A stretch of 49,891 bases of DNA, from positions 1 through 49,891 of the forward strand of contig NW_003156926.1 of the NCBI RefSeq assembly GCF_000003605.2, in the 5' to 3' direction. Of this stretch, positions 19,881-31,806 are shown one piece after another. The notes beneath the pieces were generated by a model. That model saw only the letters and a program-made list of their open reading frames with translations. It did not search any database and was not told where the DNA came from. A program made the translations under genes and the position numbers. How positions within the stretch are numbered: the first letter of the stretch is position 1; the number at the start of each line of letters is the position of its first letter. The stretch comes from Saccoglossus kowalevskii (Eukaryota; Hemichordata; Enteropneusta; Harrimaniidae).

Positions 19881-20232
19881 ATATGAAACTTTTAATCTAC
19901 CGTAAAATTGAACTTTTTGCTGGAAATAACCAAGAATTTATGGTTTATAAACGGTTGTACCTTTTTATCCTCGGGTGAATGTGCATTCGTTTTACTTTAA
20001 AATCACGCTTTTTGATAAGGCAGGTGAACTTCTGATAGGGCGTTTCACAGGACAATACACCGGATATGATATTTCTTTTTCGCAGGTTTGTGTTTGCAAA
20101 GTTTGCCATGGTCGAACTCTGGATACAGCGTTTGAATCAGACAGAATACGGGATACCGTATTTGTGTTAAGTTGTTTCTGTACACGCAATTCAAACTGTA
20201 TTGTTCGATTGTTCAATCATTGATAAAATAAT

Positions 20233-20338
20233 TGCCGAAACCCGGGACAATTCACCGAACTCGTGGAAGTTCGCCGGGGTTTGAACCAGGGACCTTTAGA
20301 TCTTCAGTCTAACGCTCTCCCAACTGAGCTATTTCGGC
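20233..20338 (-). tRNA. tRNA-Phe(GAA)-like, copy 45
   Basis: Identical to consensus. Confidence 0.84.
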
Positions 20339-20690
20339 ATATGAAACTTTTAATCTACCGTAAAATTGAACTTTTTGCTGGAAATAACCAAGAATTTATG
20401 GTTTATAAACGGTTGTACATTTTTATCCTCGGGTGAATGTGCATTCGTTTTACTTTAAAATCACCCTTTTTGATAAGGCAGGTGAACTTCTGATAGGGCG
20501 TTTCACAGGACAATAAACCGGATATGGTATTTCTTTTTCGCAGGTTTGTGTTTGCAAAGTTTGCCATGGTCGAACTCTGGATACTGCGTTTGAATCAGAC
20601 AGAATACGGCATACCGTATTTGTGTTAAGTGGTTTCTGTCCGTGCAATTCAAACTGTATTGTTCGATTGTTCAATCATTGATAAAATATT

Positions 20691-20796
20691 TGCCGAAACC
20701 CTGGACAATTCACCAAACTCGTGGAAGTTCGCCGGGGTTTGAACCAGAGACCTTTAGATCTTCAGTCTAACGCTCTTCCAACTGAGCTATTTCGGC
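20691..20796 (-). tRNA. tRNA-Phe(GAA)-like, copy 46, several changes
   Basis: 20702 and 20748 alter both strands of the T-stem, 20777 alters the D-loop, and 20715 alters the insert. A diverged copy. Confidence 0.68.
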
Positions 20797-21148
20797 ATAT
20801 GAAACGTTTAATCTAACGTAAAATTGAACTTTTTGCTGGAAATAACCAAGAATTTATGGTTTATAAACGGTTGTACTTTTTTATCCTCGGGTGAATGTGC
20901 ATTCGTTTTACTTTAAAATCACCCTTTTTGATAAGGCAGGTGAACTTCTGATAGGGTGTTTCACTGGACAATACACCGGATATGGTATTTCTTTTTCGCA
21001 GGTTTGTGTTTGCAAAGTTTGCCATGGTCGAACTCTGGATACTGCGTTTGAATCAGACAGAATACGGGATACCGTATTTGTGTTAAGTTGTTTCTGTACA
21101 CGCAATTCAAACTGTATTGTTCGATTGTTCAATCATTGATAAAATAAT

Positions 21149-21254
21149 TGCCGAAACCCGGGACAATTCACCGAATTCGTAGAAGTTCGCCGGGGTTTGA
21201 ACCAGGGACCTTTAGATCTTCAGTCTAACGCTCTCCCAACTGAGCTATTTCGGC
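21149..21254 (-). tRNA. tRNA-Phe(GAA)-like, copy 47
   Basis: Changes at 21176 and 21181 lie only in the insert. Confidence 0.82.
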
Positions 21255-21493
21255 ATATGAAAGTTCTAATCTACCGTAAAATTGAACTTTTTGCTGGAAA
21301 GAACCAAGAATTTATGGTTTATAAAGGGTTGTACCTTTTTATCCTCGGTGAATGTGCATTCGTTTTACTTTAAAATCACCCTTTTTGATAAGGCAGGTGA
21401 ACTTCTGACAGGGCGTTTTCACAGGACAATACACCGGATATGGTATTTCTTTTACACATGTGTGTTTTTGCAAAGTTTGCCTTGGTCGAACTC

Positions 21494-21535
21494 TAGATCT
21501 TCAGTCTAACGCTCTCCCAACTGAGCTATTTCGGC
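21494..21535 (-). pseudogene. 5' half of tRNA-Phe-like gene, copy 48
   Basis: A deletion joins spacer GGTCGAACTC directly to TAGATCTTCAG, so the variable loop, T-arm, insert, 3' acceptor strand and terminator are gone. Acceptor 5' strand, D-arm and anticodon arm with GAA remain, along with box A but no box B. Confidence 0.85.
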
Positions 21536-21887
21536 ATATGAAACTTTTAATCTACCGTAAAATTGAACTTTTTGCTGGAAATAACCAAGAATTTATGGTT
21601 TATAAACGGTTGTACCTTTTTATCCTCGGGTGAATGTGCATTCGTTTTACTTTAAAATCACCCTTTTTGATAAGGCAGGTGAACTTCTGATAGGGCGTTT
21701 CACAAGACAATACACCGGATATGGTATTTCTTTTTCGCAGGTTTGTGTTTGCAAAGTTTGCCATGGTCGAACTCTGGATACTGCGTTTGAATCAGACAGA
21801 ATACGGCATACCGTATTTGTGTTAAGTGGTTTCTGTCCACGCAATTCAAACTGTATTGTTCGATTGTTCAATCATTGATAAAATAAT

Positions 21888-21993
21888 TGCCGAAACCCGG
21901 GACAATTCACCGAACTCGTGGAAGTTCACCGGGGTTTGAACCAGGGACCTTTAGATCTTCAGTCTAACGCTCTCCCAACTGAGCTATTTCGGC
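21888..21993 (-). tRNA. tRNA-Phe(GAA)-like, copy 49
   Basis: Insert variant at 21928 only. Confidence 0.82.
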
Positions 21994-22346
21994 ATATGAA
22001 ACAATTAATCTACTGTAAAGTTGAACTTTTTGCTGGAAATAACCAAGAATTTACGGTCTATAAACGGTTGTACCTTTTTATCCTCAGGTGAATGTGCATT
22101 CGTTTTATTTTAAAATCACCCTTTTTGATAAGGCAGGCGAACTTCTGACAGGGCGTTTTCACAGGACAATACACCGGATATGGTATTTCTTTTACGCATG
22201 TGTGTTTTTGCAAAGTTTGCCTTGGTCGAACTCTGGATACAGCATTTGAATCAGACAGAATACGGGATAACGTATTTGTGTTAAGTTGTTTCTGTACACG
22301 CAATTCAAACTGTATTGTTCGATTGTTCAATCATTGATAAAATAAT

Positions 22347-22452
22347 TGCCGAAACCCGGGACAATTCACCGAACTCGTGGAAGTTCGCCGGGGTTTGAAC
22401 CAGGGACCTTTAGATCTTCAGTCTAACGATCTCCCACCTGAGCTATTTCGGC
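22347..22452 (-). tRNA. tRNA-Phe(GAA)-like, copy 50
   Basis: 22429 breaks a D-stem pair (G24) and 22437 changes the D-loop part of box A. The flank has CATAAG instead of CATATG. Confidence 0.74.
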
Positions 22453-22795
22453 ATAAGAAACATTTAATCTACCGTAAAATTGAACTTGTTGCTGTAAATA
22501 ACCAAGTATTTATGGTATATAAACGGTGTACCTTTTTTATCCTCAGTGATGTGCATTCGTTTTACTTTAAAATCACCCTTTTTGATAAGGGCAGGTGAAC
22601 TTCTGATAGGGCGTTTCACAGGACAATACACCGGATATGGTATTTCTTTTTCGCAGGTTTGTGTTTGCAAAGTTTGCCATGGTCGAACTCTGGATACTGC
22701 GTTTGAATCAGACAGAATACGGCATACCGTATTTGTCTTAAGTGGTTTCTGTCCACGCAATTCAAACTGTATTGTTCAATCATTGATAAAATAAT

Positions 22796-22901
22796 TGCCG
22801 AAACCCGGGACAATTCACCGAACTCGTGGAAGTTCGCCGGGGTTTGAACCAGGGACCTTTAGATCTTCAGTCTAACGCTCTCCCAACTGAGCTATTTCGG
22901 C
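22796..22901 (-). tRNA. tRNA-Phe(GAA)-like, copy 51
   Basis: Gene identical to consensus. Its 3' flank has lost one of the two ATTGTTC 8-mers. Confidence 0.84.
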
Positions 22902-23061
22902 ATATGAAACTTTTAATCTACCGTAAAATTGAACTTTTTGCTGGAAATAACCAAGAATTTATGGTTTATAAACGGTTGTACCTTTTTATCCTCGGGTGAA
23001 TGTGCATTCGTTTTACTTTAAAATCACCCTTTTTGATAAGGCAGGCGAACTTCTGATAGGG

Positions 23062-23107
23062 TCTTTAGATCTTCAGTCTAACGCTCTCCCAACTGAGCTA
23101 TTTCGGC
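23062..23107 (-). pseudogene. 5' half of tRNA-Phe-like gene, copy 52
   Basis: Spacer TGATAGGG is joined directly to TCTTTAGATC by a deletion. As in copy 48, only the acceptor 5' strand, D-arm and anticodon arm survive, with a different breakpoint. Confidence 0.85.
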
Positions 23108-23459
23108 ATATGAAACTTTTAATCTACCGTAAAATTGAACTTTTTGCTGGAAATAACAGAGAATTTATGGTTTATAAACGGTTGTAACTTTTTATCCTCG
23201 GGTGAATGTGCATTCGTTTTACTTTAAAATCACCCTTTTTGATAAGGCAGGCGAACTTCTGATAGGGCGTTTCACAGGACAATACACATCATATGGTATT
23301 TCTGTTACGCAGGTTTGCAGTTGCAAAGTTTGCAATGGTCGACCTCTGGATACAGCGTTTGAATCAGACAGAATACGGGATACCGTATTTGTGTTAAGTT
23401 GTTTCTGTACACGCAAATCAAACTGTATTGTTCGATTGTTCAATCATTGATAAAATAAT

Positions 23460-23565
23460 TGCCGAAACCCGGGACAATTCACGGAACTCGTGGAAGTTCG
23501 CCGGGGTTTGAACCAGGGACCTTTAGATTTTCAGTCTAACGCTCTCCCAACTGGGCTATTTCGGC
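23460..23565 (-). tRNA. tRNA-Phe(GAA)-like, copy 53, G37 changed to A
   Basis: 23529 changes G37, the base hypermodified to wybutosine in eukaryotic tRNA-Phe, to A. 23554 changes U12 in the D-stem and box A; 23483 lies in the insert. Anticodon remains GAA. Confidence 0.72.
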
Positions 23566-23917
23566 ATATGAAACTTTTAATCTACCGTAAAATTGAACTT
23601 TTTGCTGGAAATAACCAAGAATTTATGGTTTATAAACGGTTGTAACTTTTCATCCTCGGGTGAATGTGCATTCGTTTTACTTTAAAATCACCCTTTTTGA
23701 TAAGGCAGGCGAACTTCTGATAGGGCGTTTCACAGGACAATACACATCATATGGTATTTCTGTTACGCAGGTTTGCAGTTGCAAAGTTTGCAATTGTCGA
23801 CCTCTGGATACAGCGTTTGAATCAGACAGAATACGGCATACCGTATTTGTGTTAAGTGGTTTCTGTCCACGCAATTCAAACTGTATTGTTCGATTGTTCA
23901 ATCATTGATAAAATAAT

Positions 23918-24023
23918 TGCCGAAACCCGGGACAATTCACCGAACTCGAGGAAGTTCGCCGGGGTTTGAACCAGGGACCTTTAGATCTTCAGTCTAACGC
24001 TCTCCCAACTGAGCTATTTCGGC
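23918..24023 (-). tRNA. tRNA-Phe(GAA)-like, copy 54
   Basis: Only change is 23949 in the insert loop (creating CTCGAG), shared with copies 92 and 108. Confidence 0.82.
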
Positions 24024-24375
24024 ATATGAAACTTTTAATCTACCGTAAAATTGAACTATTTGCTGGAAATAACCAAGAATTTATGGTTTATAAACGTTTG
24101 TACCTTTTTATCCTCGGGTGAATGTGCATTCGTTTTACTTTAAAATCACCCTTTTTGATAAGGCAGGTGAACTTCTGACAGGGCGTTTCACAGGACAATA
24201 CACCGGATATGGTATTTCTTTTTCGCAGGTTTGTATTTGCAAAGTTTGCCATGGTCGAACTCTGGATACTGCGTTTGAATCAGACAGAATACGGCATACC
24301 GTATTTGTGTTAAGTGGTTTCTGTCCACGCAATTCAAACTGTATTGTTCGATTGTTCAATCATTGATAAAATAAT

Positions 24376-24481
24376 TGCCGAAACCCGGGACAATTCACCG
24401 AACTCGTGGAAGTTCACCGGGGTTTGAACCAGGGACCTTTAGATCTTCAGTCTAACGCTCTCCCAACTGAGCTATTTCGGC
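24376..24481 (-). tRNA. tRNA-Phe(GAA)-like, copy 55
   Basis: Insert variant at 24416 only. Confidence 0.82.
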
Positions 24482-24834
24482 ATATGAAACTTTTAATCTA
24501 CCGTAAAATTGAACTTTTTGCTGGAAATAACAAAGAATTTATGGTTTATAAATGGTTGTACCCTTTTATCCTCGGGTGAATGTGCATTCGTTTCACTTTA
24601 AAATCACCCTTTTTGATAAGGCAGGTGAACTTCTGATAGGGCGTTTTCACAGGACAATACACCGGATATGGTATTTCTTTTTCGCAGGTTTGTGTTTGCA
24701 AAGTTTGCCATGGTCGAACTCTGGATACTGCGTTTGAATCAGACAGAATACTGGATACCGTATTTGTGTTAAGTTGTTTCTGTACACGCAATTCAAACTG
24801 TATTGTTCGATTGTTCAATCATTGATAAAATAAT

Positions 24835-24940
24835 TGCCGAAACCCGGGACAATTCACCGAACTCGTGGAAGTTCGCCTGGGTTTGAACCAGGGACCTTTA
24901 GATCTTCAGTCTAACGCTCTCCCAACTGAGCTATTTCGGC
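24835..24940 (-). tRNA. tRNA-Phe(GAA)-like, copy 56
   Basis: Only change is 24878 in the insert, shared with copies 74 and 107. Confidence 0.82.
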
Positions 24941-25293
24941 ATATGAAACATTTAATCTACCGTAAAGTTGAACTTTTTGCTGGAAATAACCAAGAATTTA
25001 TGGTCTATAAACGGTTGTACCTTTTTATCCTCAGGTGAATGTGCATTCGTTTTACTTTAAAATCACCCTTTTTGATAAGGCAGGTGAACTTCTGATAGGG
25101 CGTTTCACAGGACAATACACCGGATATGGTATTTCTTTTTCGCAGGTTTGTGTTTGCAAAGTTTGCCATGGTCGAACTCTGGATACTGCGTTTGAATCAG
25201 ACAGAATACGGCATACCGTATTTGTGTTAAGTGGTTTTCTGTTCGCGCAATTCAAACTGTATTGTTCGATTGTTCAATCATTGATAAAATAAT

Positions 25294-25399
25294 TGCCGAA
25301 ACCCGGAACAATTCACCGAACTCGTGGAAGTTCGCCGGGGTTTGAACCAGGGACCTTTAGATCTTCAGTCTAACGCTCTCCCAACTGAGCTATTTCGGC
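25294..25399 (-). tRNA. tRNA-Phe(GAA)-like, copy 57
   Basis: Only change is 25307 at the insert end. Confidence 0.82.
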
Positions 25400-25752
25400 A
25401 TATGAAACTTTTAATCTACCGTAAAATTGAACTTTTTGCTGGAAATAACCAAGAATTTATGGTTTATAAATGGTTGTACCTTTTAATCCTCGGGTGAATG
25501 TGCATTCGTTTTACTTTAAAATCACCCTTTTTGATAAGTCAAGCGAACTCCTGATAGATCGTTTTCACAGGACAATTCACCGGATATGGTATTTCTTTTA
25601 CACATGTGTGTTTTTGCAAAGTTTGCCTTGGTCGAACTCTGGATACAGCATTTGAATCAGACAGAATACGGGATACCGTATTTGTGTTAAGTTGTTTCTG
25701 TACACGCAATTCAAATTGTATTGTTCGATTGTTCAATCCTTGATAAAATAAT

Positions 25753-25858
25753 TGCCGAAACCCGGGACAATTCACCGAACTCGTGGAAGTTCGCCGGGGT
25801 TTGAACCAGGGACCTTTAGATCTTCAGTCTAACGCTCTCCCAACTGAGCTATTTCGGC
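25753..25858 (-). tRNA. tRNA-Phe(GAA)-like, copy 58
   Basis: Identical to consensus. Confidence 0.84.
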
Positions 25859-26210
25859 ATATGAAACATTTAATCTACCGTAAAGTTGAACTTTTTGCTG
25901 GAAATAACCAAGAATTTATAGTCTATAAACGGTTGTACCTTTTTATCCTCAGGTGAATGTGCATTCGTTTTATTTTAAAATCACCCTTTTTGATAAGGCA
26001 GGTGAACTTCTGATAGGGCGTTTCACAGGACAATACACCGGATATGGTATTTCTTTTTCGCAGGTTTGTGTTTGCAAAGTTTGCCATGGTCGAACTCTGG
26101 ATACTGCGTTTGAATCAGACAGAATACGGCATACCGTATTTGTGTTAAGTGGTTTCTGTCCACGCAATTCAAACTGTATTGTTCGATTGTTCAATCATTC
26201 ATAAAAAAAT

Positions 26211-26316
26211 TGCCGAAACCCGGGACAATGCACCAAACTCGTGGAAGTTCACCGGGGTTTGAACCAGGGACCTTTAGATCTTCAGTCTAACGCTCTCCCA
26301 ACTGAGCTATTTCGGC
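26211..26316 (-). tRNA. tRNA-Phe(GAA)-like, copy 59
   Basis: Insert variants at 26230, 26235 and 26251; T7 terminator. Confidence 0.82.
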
Positions 26317-26668
26317 ATATGAAACATTTAATCTACCGTAAAGTTGAACTTTTTGCTGGAAATAACCAAGAATTTATGGTCTATAAACGGTTGTACCTTT
26401 TTATCCTCAGGTGAATGTGCATTCGTTTTATTTTAAAATCACCCTTTTTGATAAGGCAGGTGAACTTCTGATAGGGCGTTTCACAGGACAATACACCGGA
26501 TATGGTATTTCTTTTTCGCAGGTTTGTGTTTGCAAAGTTTGCCATGGTCGAACTCTGGATACTGCGTTTGAATCAGACAGAATACGGCATACCGTATTTG
26601 TGTTAAGTAGTTTCTGTCCACGCAATTCAAACTGTATTGTTCGATTGTTCAATCATTCATAAAAAAAT

Positions 26669-26774
26669 TGCCGAAACCCGGGACAATGCACCAAACTCGT
26701 GGAAGTTCGGCGGGGTTTGAACCAGGGACCTTTAGATCTTCAGTCTAACGCTCTCCCAACTGAGCTATTTCGGC
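26669..26774 (-). tRNA. tRNA-Phe(GAA)-like, copy 60
   Basis: Insert variants at 26688, 26693 and 26710; T7 terminator. The 26710 change is shared only with copy 65. Confidence 0.82.
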
Positions 26775-27120
26775 ATATGAAACATTTAATCTACCGTAAA
26801 GTTGAACTTTTTGCAGGAAATAACCAAGAATTTATGGTCTATAAACGGTTGTACCTTTTTATCCTCAGGTGATTGTGCATTCGTTTTACTTTAAAATCAC
26901 CCTTTTTGATAAGGCAGGCGAACTTCTGACAAGGCGTTTTCACAGGACAATACACCGGATATGGTATTTCTTTTACGCATGTGTGTTTTTGCAAAGTTTG
27001 CCTTGGTCGAACTCTGGATACAGCGTTTGAATCAGACAGAATACCGTATTTGTGTTAAGTAGTTTCTGTCCACGCAATTCAAACTGTATTGTTCGATTGT
27101 TCAATCATTGATAAAATAAT

Positions 27121-27226
27121 TGCCGAAACCCGGGACAATTCACCGAACTCGTGGAAGTTCACCGGGGTTTGAACCAGGGACCTTTAGATCTTTAGTCTAA
27201 CGCTCTCCCAACTGAGCTATTTCGGC
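27121..27226 (-). tRNA. tRNA-Phe-like, copy 61, anticodon AAA
   Basis: 27193 (C>T on plus) converts anticodon GAA to AAA, which would still read the Phe codon UUU. It is the only complete copy with a changed anticodon. Insert variant at 27161. Confidence 0.78.
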
Positions 27227-27579
27227 ATATGAAACATTTAATCTACCGTAAAGTTGAACTTTTTGCTGGAAATAACCAAGAATTTATGGTTTATAAACGG
27301 TTGTACCTTTTTATCCTCGGGTGAATGTGCATTCGTTTTACTTTAAAATCACCCTTTTTGATAAGGCAGGCGAACTTCTGACAAGGCGTTTTCACAGGAC
27401 AATACACCGGATATGGTATTTCTTTTACGCATGTGTGTTTTTGCAAAGTTTGCCTTGGTCGAACTCTGGATACTGCGTTTGAATCAGACAGAATACGGGA
27501 TACCGTATTTGTGTTAAGTTGTTTCTGTACACGCAATTCAAACTGTATTGTTCGATTGTTCAATCATTGACAAAATAAT

Positions 27580-27685
27580 TGCCGAAACCCGGGACAATTC
27601 ACCGAACTCGTGGAAGTTCGCCGGGGTTTGAACCAGGGACCTTTAGATCTTCAGTCTAACGCTCTCCCAACTGAGCTATTTCGGC
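27580..27685 (-). tRNA. tRNA-Phe(GAA)-like, copy 62
   Basis: Identical to consensus; GACAAAAT flank. Confidence 0.84.
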
Positions 27686-28038
27686 ATATGAAACTTTTAA
27701 TCTACCGTAAAATTGAACTTTTTGCTGGAAATAACCAAGAATTTATGGTTTATAAACGGTTGTACCTTTTTATCCTCGGGTGAATGTGCATTCGTTTTAC
27801 TTTAAAATCACCCTTTTTGATAAGGCAGGTGAACTTCTGACAGGGCGTTTTCACAGGACAATACACCGGATATGGTATTTCTTTTACGCATGTGTGTTTT
27901 TGCAAAGTTTGCCATGGTCGAACTCTGGATACTGCGTTTGAATCAGACAGAATACAGCATACCGTATTTGTGTTAAGTGGTTTCTGTCCACGCAATTCAA
28001 ACTGTATTGTTCGATTGTTCAATCATTGATAAAATAAT

Positions 28039-28144
28039 TGCCGAAACCCGGGACAATTCACCGAACTCGTGGAAGTTCGCCGGGGTTTGAACCAGAGATC
28101 ATTAGATCTTCAGTCTAACGCTCTCCCAACTGAGCTATTTCGGC
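28039..28144 (-). tRNA. tRNA-Phe(GAA)-like, copy 63
   Basis: 28096 changes T-stem position 49; 28099 and 28101 change the variable loop. The rest is consensus. Confidence 0.74.
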
Positions 28145-28488
28145 ATATGAAACTTTTAATCTACCGTAAAATTGAACTTTTTGCTGGAAATAACCAAGAA
28201 TTTATGGTTTATAAACGGTTGTACCTTTTTATCCTCGGGTGAATGTGCATTCGTTTTACTTTAAAATCACCCTTTTTGATAAGGCAGGTGAACTTCTGAT
28301 AGGGCGTTTCACAGGACAATACACCGGATATGGTATTTTTTTTTCGCAGGTTTGTGTTTGCAAAGTTTGCCATGGTCGAACTCTGGATACTGCGTTTGAA
28401 TCAGACAGAATACGGCATACCGTATTTGTGTTAAGTGGTTTCTGTCCACGCAATTCAAACTGTATTGTTCAATCATTGATAAAATAAT

Positions 28489-28594
28489 TGCCGAAACCCG
28501 GGACAATTCACCGAACTCGTGGAAGTTCGCCGGGGTTTGAACCAGGGACCTTTAGATCTTCAGTTTAACGCTCTCCCAACTGAGCTATTTCGGC
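28489..28594 (-). tRNA. tRNA-Phe(GAA)-like, copy 64
   Basis: 28565 is G30>A in the anticodon stem. One 8-mer is missing in the 3' flank. Confidence 0.78.
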
Positions 28595-28947
28595 ATATGA
28601 AACATTTAATCTACCGTAAAGTTGAACTTTTTGCTGGAAATAACCAAGAATTTATGGTCTATAAACGGTTGTACCTTTTTATCCTCAGTTGAATGTGCAT
28701 TCGTTTTATTTTAAAATCACCCTTTTTGATAAGGCAGGCGAACTTCTGACAGGGCGTTTTCACAGGACAATACACCGGATATGGTATTTCTTTTACGCAT
28801 GTGTGTTTTTGCAAAGTTTGCCTTGGTCGAACTCTGGATACAGCGTTTGAATCAGACAGAATACGGCATACCGTATTTGTGTTAAGTGGTTTCTGTCCAC
28901 GCAATTCAAACTGTATTGTTCGATTGTTCAATCATTCATAAAAAAAT

Positions 28948-29053
28948 TGCCGAAATCCGGGACAATGCACCAAACTCGTGGAAGTTCGGCGGGGTTTGAA
29001 CCAGGGACCTTTAGACCTTCAGTCTAACGCTCTCCCAACTGAGCTATTTCGGC
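28948..29053 (-). tRNA. tRNA-Phe(GAA)-like, copy 65
   Basis: 29016 changes A38 to G in the anticodon loop and 28956 changes the T-stem. Insert variants at 28967, 28972 and 28989; T7 terminator. Confidence 0.72.
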
Positions 29054-29399
29054 ATATGAAACATTTAATCTACCGTAAAGTTGAACTTTTTGCAGGAAAT
29101 AACCAAGAATTTATGGTCTATAAACGGTTGTACCTTTTTATCCTCAGGTGATTGTGCATTCGTTTTACTTTAAAATCACCCTTTTTGATAAGGCAGGCGA
29201 ACTTCTGACAAGGCGTTTTCACAGGACAATACACCGGATATGGTATTTCTTTTACGCATGTGTGTTTTTGCAAAGTTTGCCTTGGTCGAACTCTGGATAC
29301 AGCGTTTGAATCAGACAGAATACCGTATTTGTGTTAAGTTGTTTCTGTACACGCAATTCAAACTGTATTGTTCGATTGTTCAATCATTGACAAAATAAT

Positions 29400-29505
29400 T
29401 GCCGAAACCCGGGACAATTCACCGAACTCGTGGAAGTTCGCCGGGGTTTGAACCAGGGACCTTTAGATCTTCAGTCTAACGCTCTCCCAACTGAGCTATT
29501 TCGTC
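29400..29505 (-). tRNA. tRNA-Phe(GAA)-like, copy 66
   Basis: 29504 changes acceptor position 2, breaking the C2 to G71 pair; otherwise consensus. Flank resembles copy 42. Confidence 0.78.
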
Positions 29506-29857
29506 ATATGAAATTTTTAATCTACCGTAAAATTGAACTTTTTGCTGGAAATAACCAAGAATTTATGGTTTATAAACGGTTGTACCTTTTTATCCTCGGG
29601 TGAATGTGCATTCGTTTTACTTTAAAATCACCCTTTTTGATAAGGCAGGTGAACTTCTGATAGGGCGTTTCACAGGACAATACACCGGATATGGTATTTC
29701 TTTTTCGCAGGTTTGTGTTTGCAAAGTTTGCCATGGTCGAACTCTGGATACTGCGTTTGAATCAGACAGAATACGGCATACCGTATTTGTGTTAAGTGGT
29801 TTCTGTCCACGCAATTCAAACTGTATTGTTCGATTGTTCAATCATTGATAAAATAAT

Positions 29858-29963
29858 TGCCGAAACCCGGGACAATTCACCGAACTCGTGGAAGTTCACC
29901 GGGGTTTGAACCAGGGACCTTTAGATCTTCAGTCTAACGCTCTCCCAACTGAGCTATTTCGGC
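29858..29963 (-). tRNA. tRNA-Phe(GAA)-like, copy 67
   Basis: Insert variant at 29898 only. Confidence 0.82.
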
Positions 29964-30316
29964 ATATGAAACATTTAATCTACCGTAAAGTTGAACTTTT
30001 TGCTGGAAATAACCAAGAATTTATGGTTTATAAACGGTTGTACCTTTTTATCCTCGGGTGAATGTGCATTCGTTTTACTTTAAAATCACCCTTTTTGATA
30101 AGGCAGGCGAACTTCTGACAAGGCGTTTTCACAGGACAATACACCGGATATGGTATTTCTTTTACGCATGTGTGTTTTTGCAAAGTTTGCCTTGGTCGAA
30201 CTCTGGATACAGCGTTTGAATCAGACAGAATACGGGATACCGTATTTGTGTTAAGTTGTTTCTGTACACGCAATTCAAACTGTATTGTTCGATTGTTCAA
30301 TCATTGATAAAATAAT

Positions 30317-30422
30317 TGCCGAAACCCGGGACAATTCACCGAACTCGTGGAAGTTCGCCGGGGTTTGAACCAGGGACCTTTAGATCTTCAGTCTAACGCT
30401 CTCCCAACTGAGCTATTTCGGC
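30317..30422 (-). tRNA. tRNA-Phe(GAA)-like, copy 68
   Basis: Identical to consensus. Confidence 0.84.
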
Positions 30423-30773
30423 ATATGAAACTTTTAATCTACCGTAAAATTGAACTTTTTGCTGGAAATAACCAAGAATTTATGGTTTATAAACGGTTGT
30501 ACCTTTTTATCCTCGGGTGAATGTGCATTCGTTTTACTTTAAAATCACCCTTTTTGATAAGGCAGGTGAACTTCTGATAGGGCGTTTCACAGGACAATAC
30601 ACCGGATATGGTATTTCTTTTTCGCAGTTTGTGTTTGCAAAGTTTGCCAGGTCGAACTCTGGATACTGCGTTTGAATCAGACAGAATACGGCATACCGTA
30701 TTTGTGTTAAGTGGGTTTCTGTCCACGCAATTCAAACTGTATTGTTCGATTGTTCAATCCTTGATAAAATAAT

Positions 30774-30890
30774 TGCCGAAACCCTGGACAATTCACCGAA
30801 CTCGTGGAAGTTCGCCGGGGTTCACCAGGGACCTTCACCAGGGACCTTTAGATTTTCAGTCTAACGCTCTCCCAACTGAGCTATTTCGGC
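30774..30890 (-). pseudogene. tRNA-Phe-like copy 69 with internal duplication (117 nt)
   Basis: The T-stem 5' strand and variable loop are repeated: CACCAGGGACCTT occurs twice in tandem around 30823..30848. Box B is changed to a GGTGAACC form. G37 is A, and the T-stem 3' strand is altered at 30785. Unlikely to be functional. Confidence 0.8.
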
Positions 30891-31242
30891 ATATGAAACA
30901 TTTAATCTACATTAAAGTTGAACTTTTTGCTGGAAATAACCAAGAATTTATGGTCTATAAACGGTTGTACCTTTTTATCCTCAGGTGAATGTGCATTCGT
31001 TTTACTTTAAAATCACCCTTTTTGATAAGGCAGGTGAACTTCTGATAGGGCGTTTCACAGGACAATACACCGGATATGGTATTTCTTTTACGCATGTGTG
31101 TTTTTGCAAAGTTTGCCTTGGTCGAACTCTGGATACAGCGTTTGAATCAGACAGAATACGGGATACCGTATTTGTGTTAAGTTGTTTCTGTTCTCGCAAT
31201 TCAAACTGTATTGTTCGATTGTTCAATCATTGATAAAATAAT

Positions 31243-31348
31243 TGCAGAAACCCGGGACAATTCACCGAACTCGTGGAAGTTCGCCGGGGTTTGAACCAGG
31301 GACCTTTAGATCTTCAGTCTAACGCTCTCCCAACTGAGCTATTTCGGC
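31243..31348 (-). tRNA. tRNA-Phe(GAA)-like, copy 70
   Basis: 31246 changes acceptor G70 to U, breaking the C3 pair. The variant recurs in copies 72, 78, 79, 99 and 101. Confidence 0.78.
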
Positions 31349-31700
31349 ATAAGAAACGTTTAATCTAACGTAAAGTTGAACTTTTTGCTGGAAATAACCA
31401 AGAATTTATGGTCTATAAACGGTTGTACCTTTTTATCATCAGGTGAATGTGCATTCGTTTTACTTTAAAATCACCCTTTTTGATAAGGCAGGTGAACTTC
31501 TGATAGGGCGTTTCACAGGACAATACACCGGATATGGTATTTCTTTTTCGCATGTTTGTGTTTGCAAAGTTTGCCATGGTCGAACTCTGGATACTGCGTT
31601 TGAATCAGACAGAATACGGCATACCGTATTTGTGTTAAGTGGTTTCTGTCCACGCAATTCAAACTGTATTGTTCGATTGTTCAATCATTCATAAAGAAAT

Positions 31701-31806
31701 TGCCGAAACCCGGGACAATTCACCAAACCCGTGGAAGTTCGCCGGGGTTTGAACCAGGGACCTTTAGATCTTCAGTCTAACGCTCTCCCAACTGAGCTAT
31801 TTCGGC
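31701..31806 (-). tRNA. tRNA-Phe(GAA)-like, copy 71, interrupted terminator
   Basis: The flank reads ATAAAGAAAT, giving TTTCTTT with no run of four T. Insert variants at 31725 and 31729. Confidence 0.76.

Larger units (their letters stand above)
24376..24940. repeat. Block duplicated at 47584..48147
   Basis: Both contain AAATGGTTGTACCC, ATACTGGATACCGTAT and a gene with the GCCTGG insert change, between genes with the GTTCACC insert change. Confidence 0.75.
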
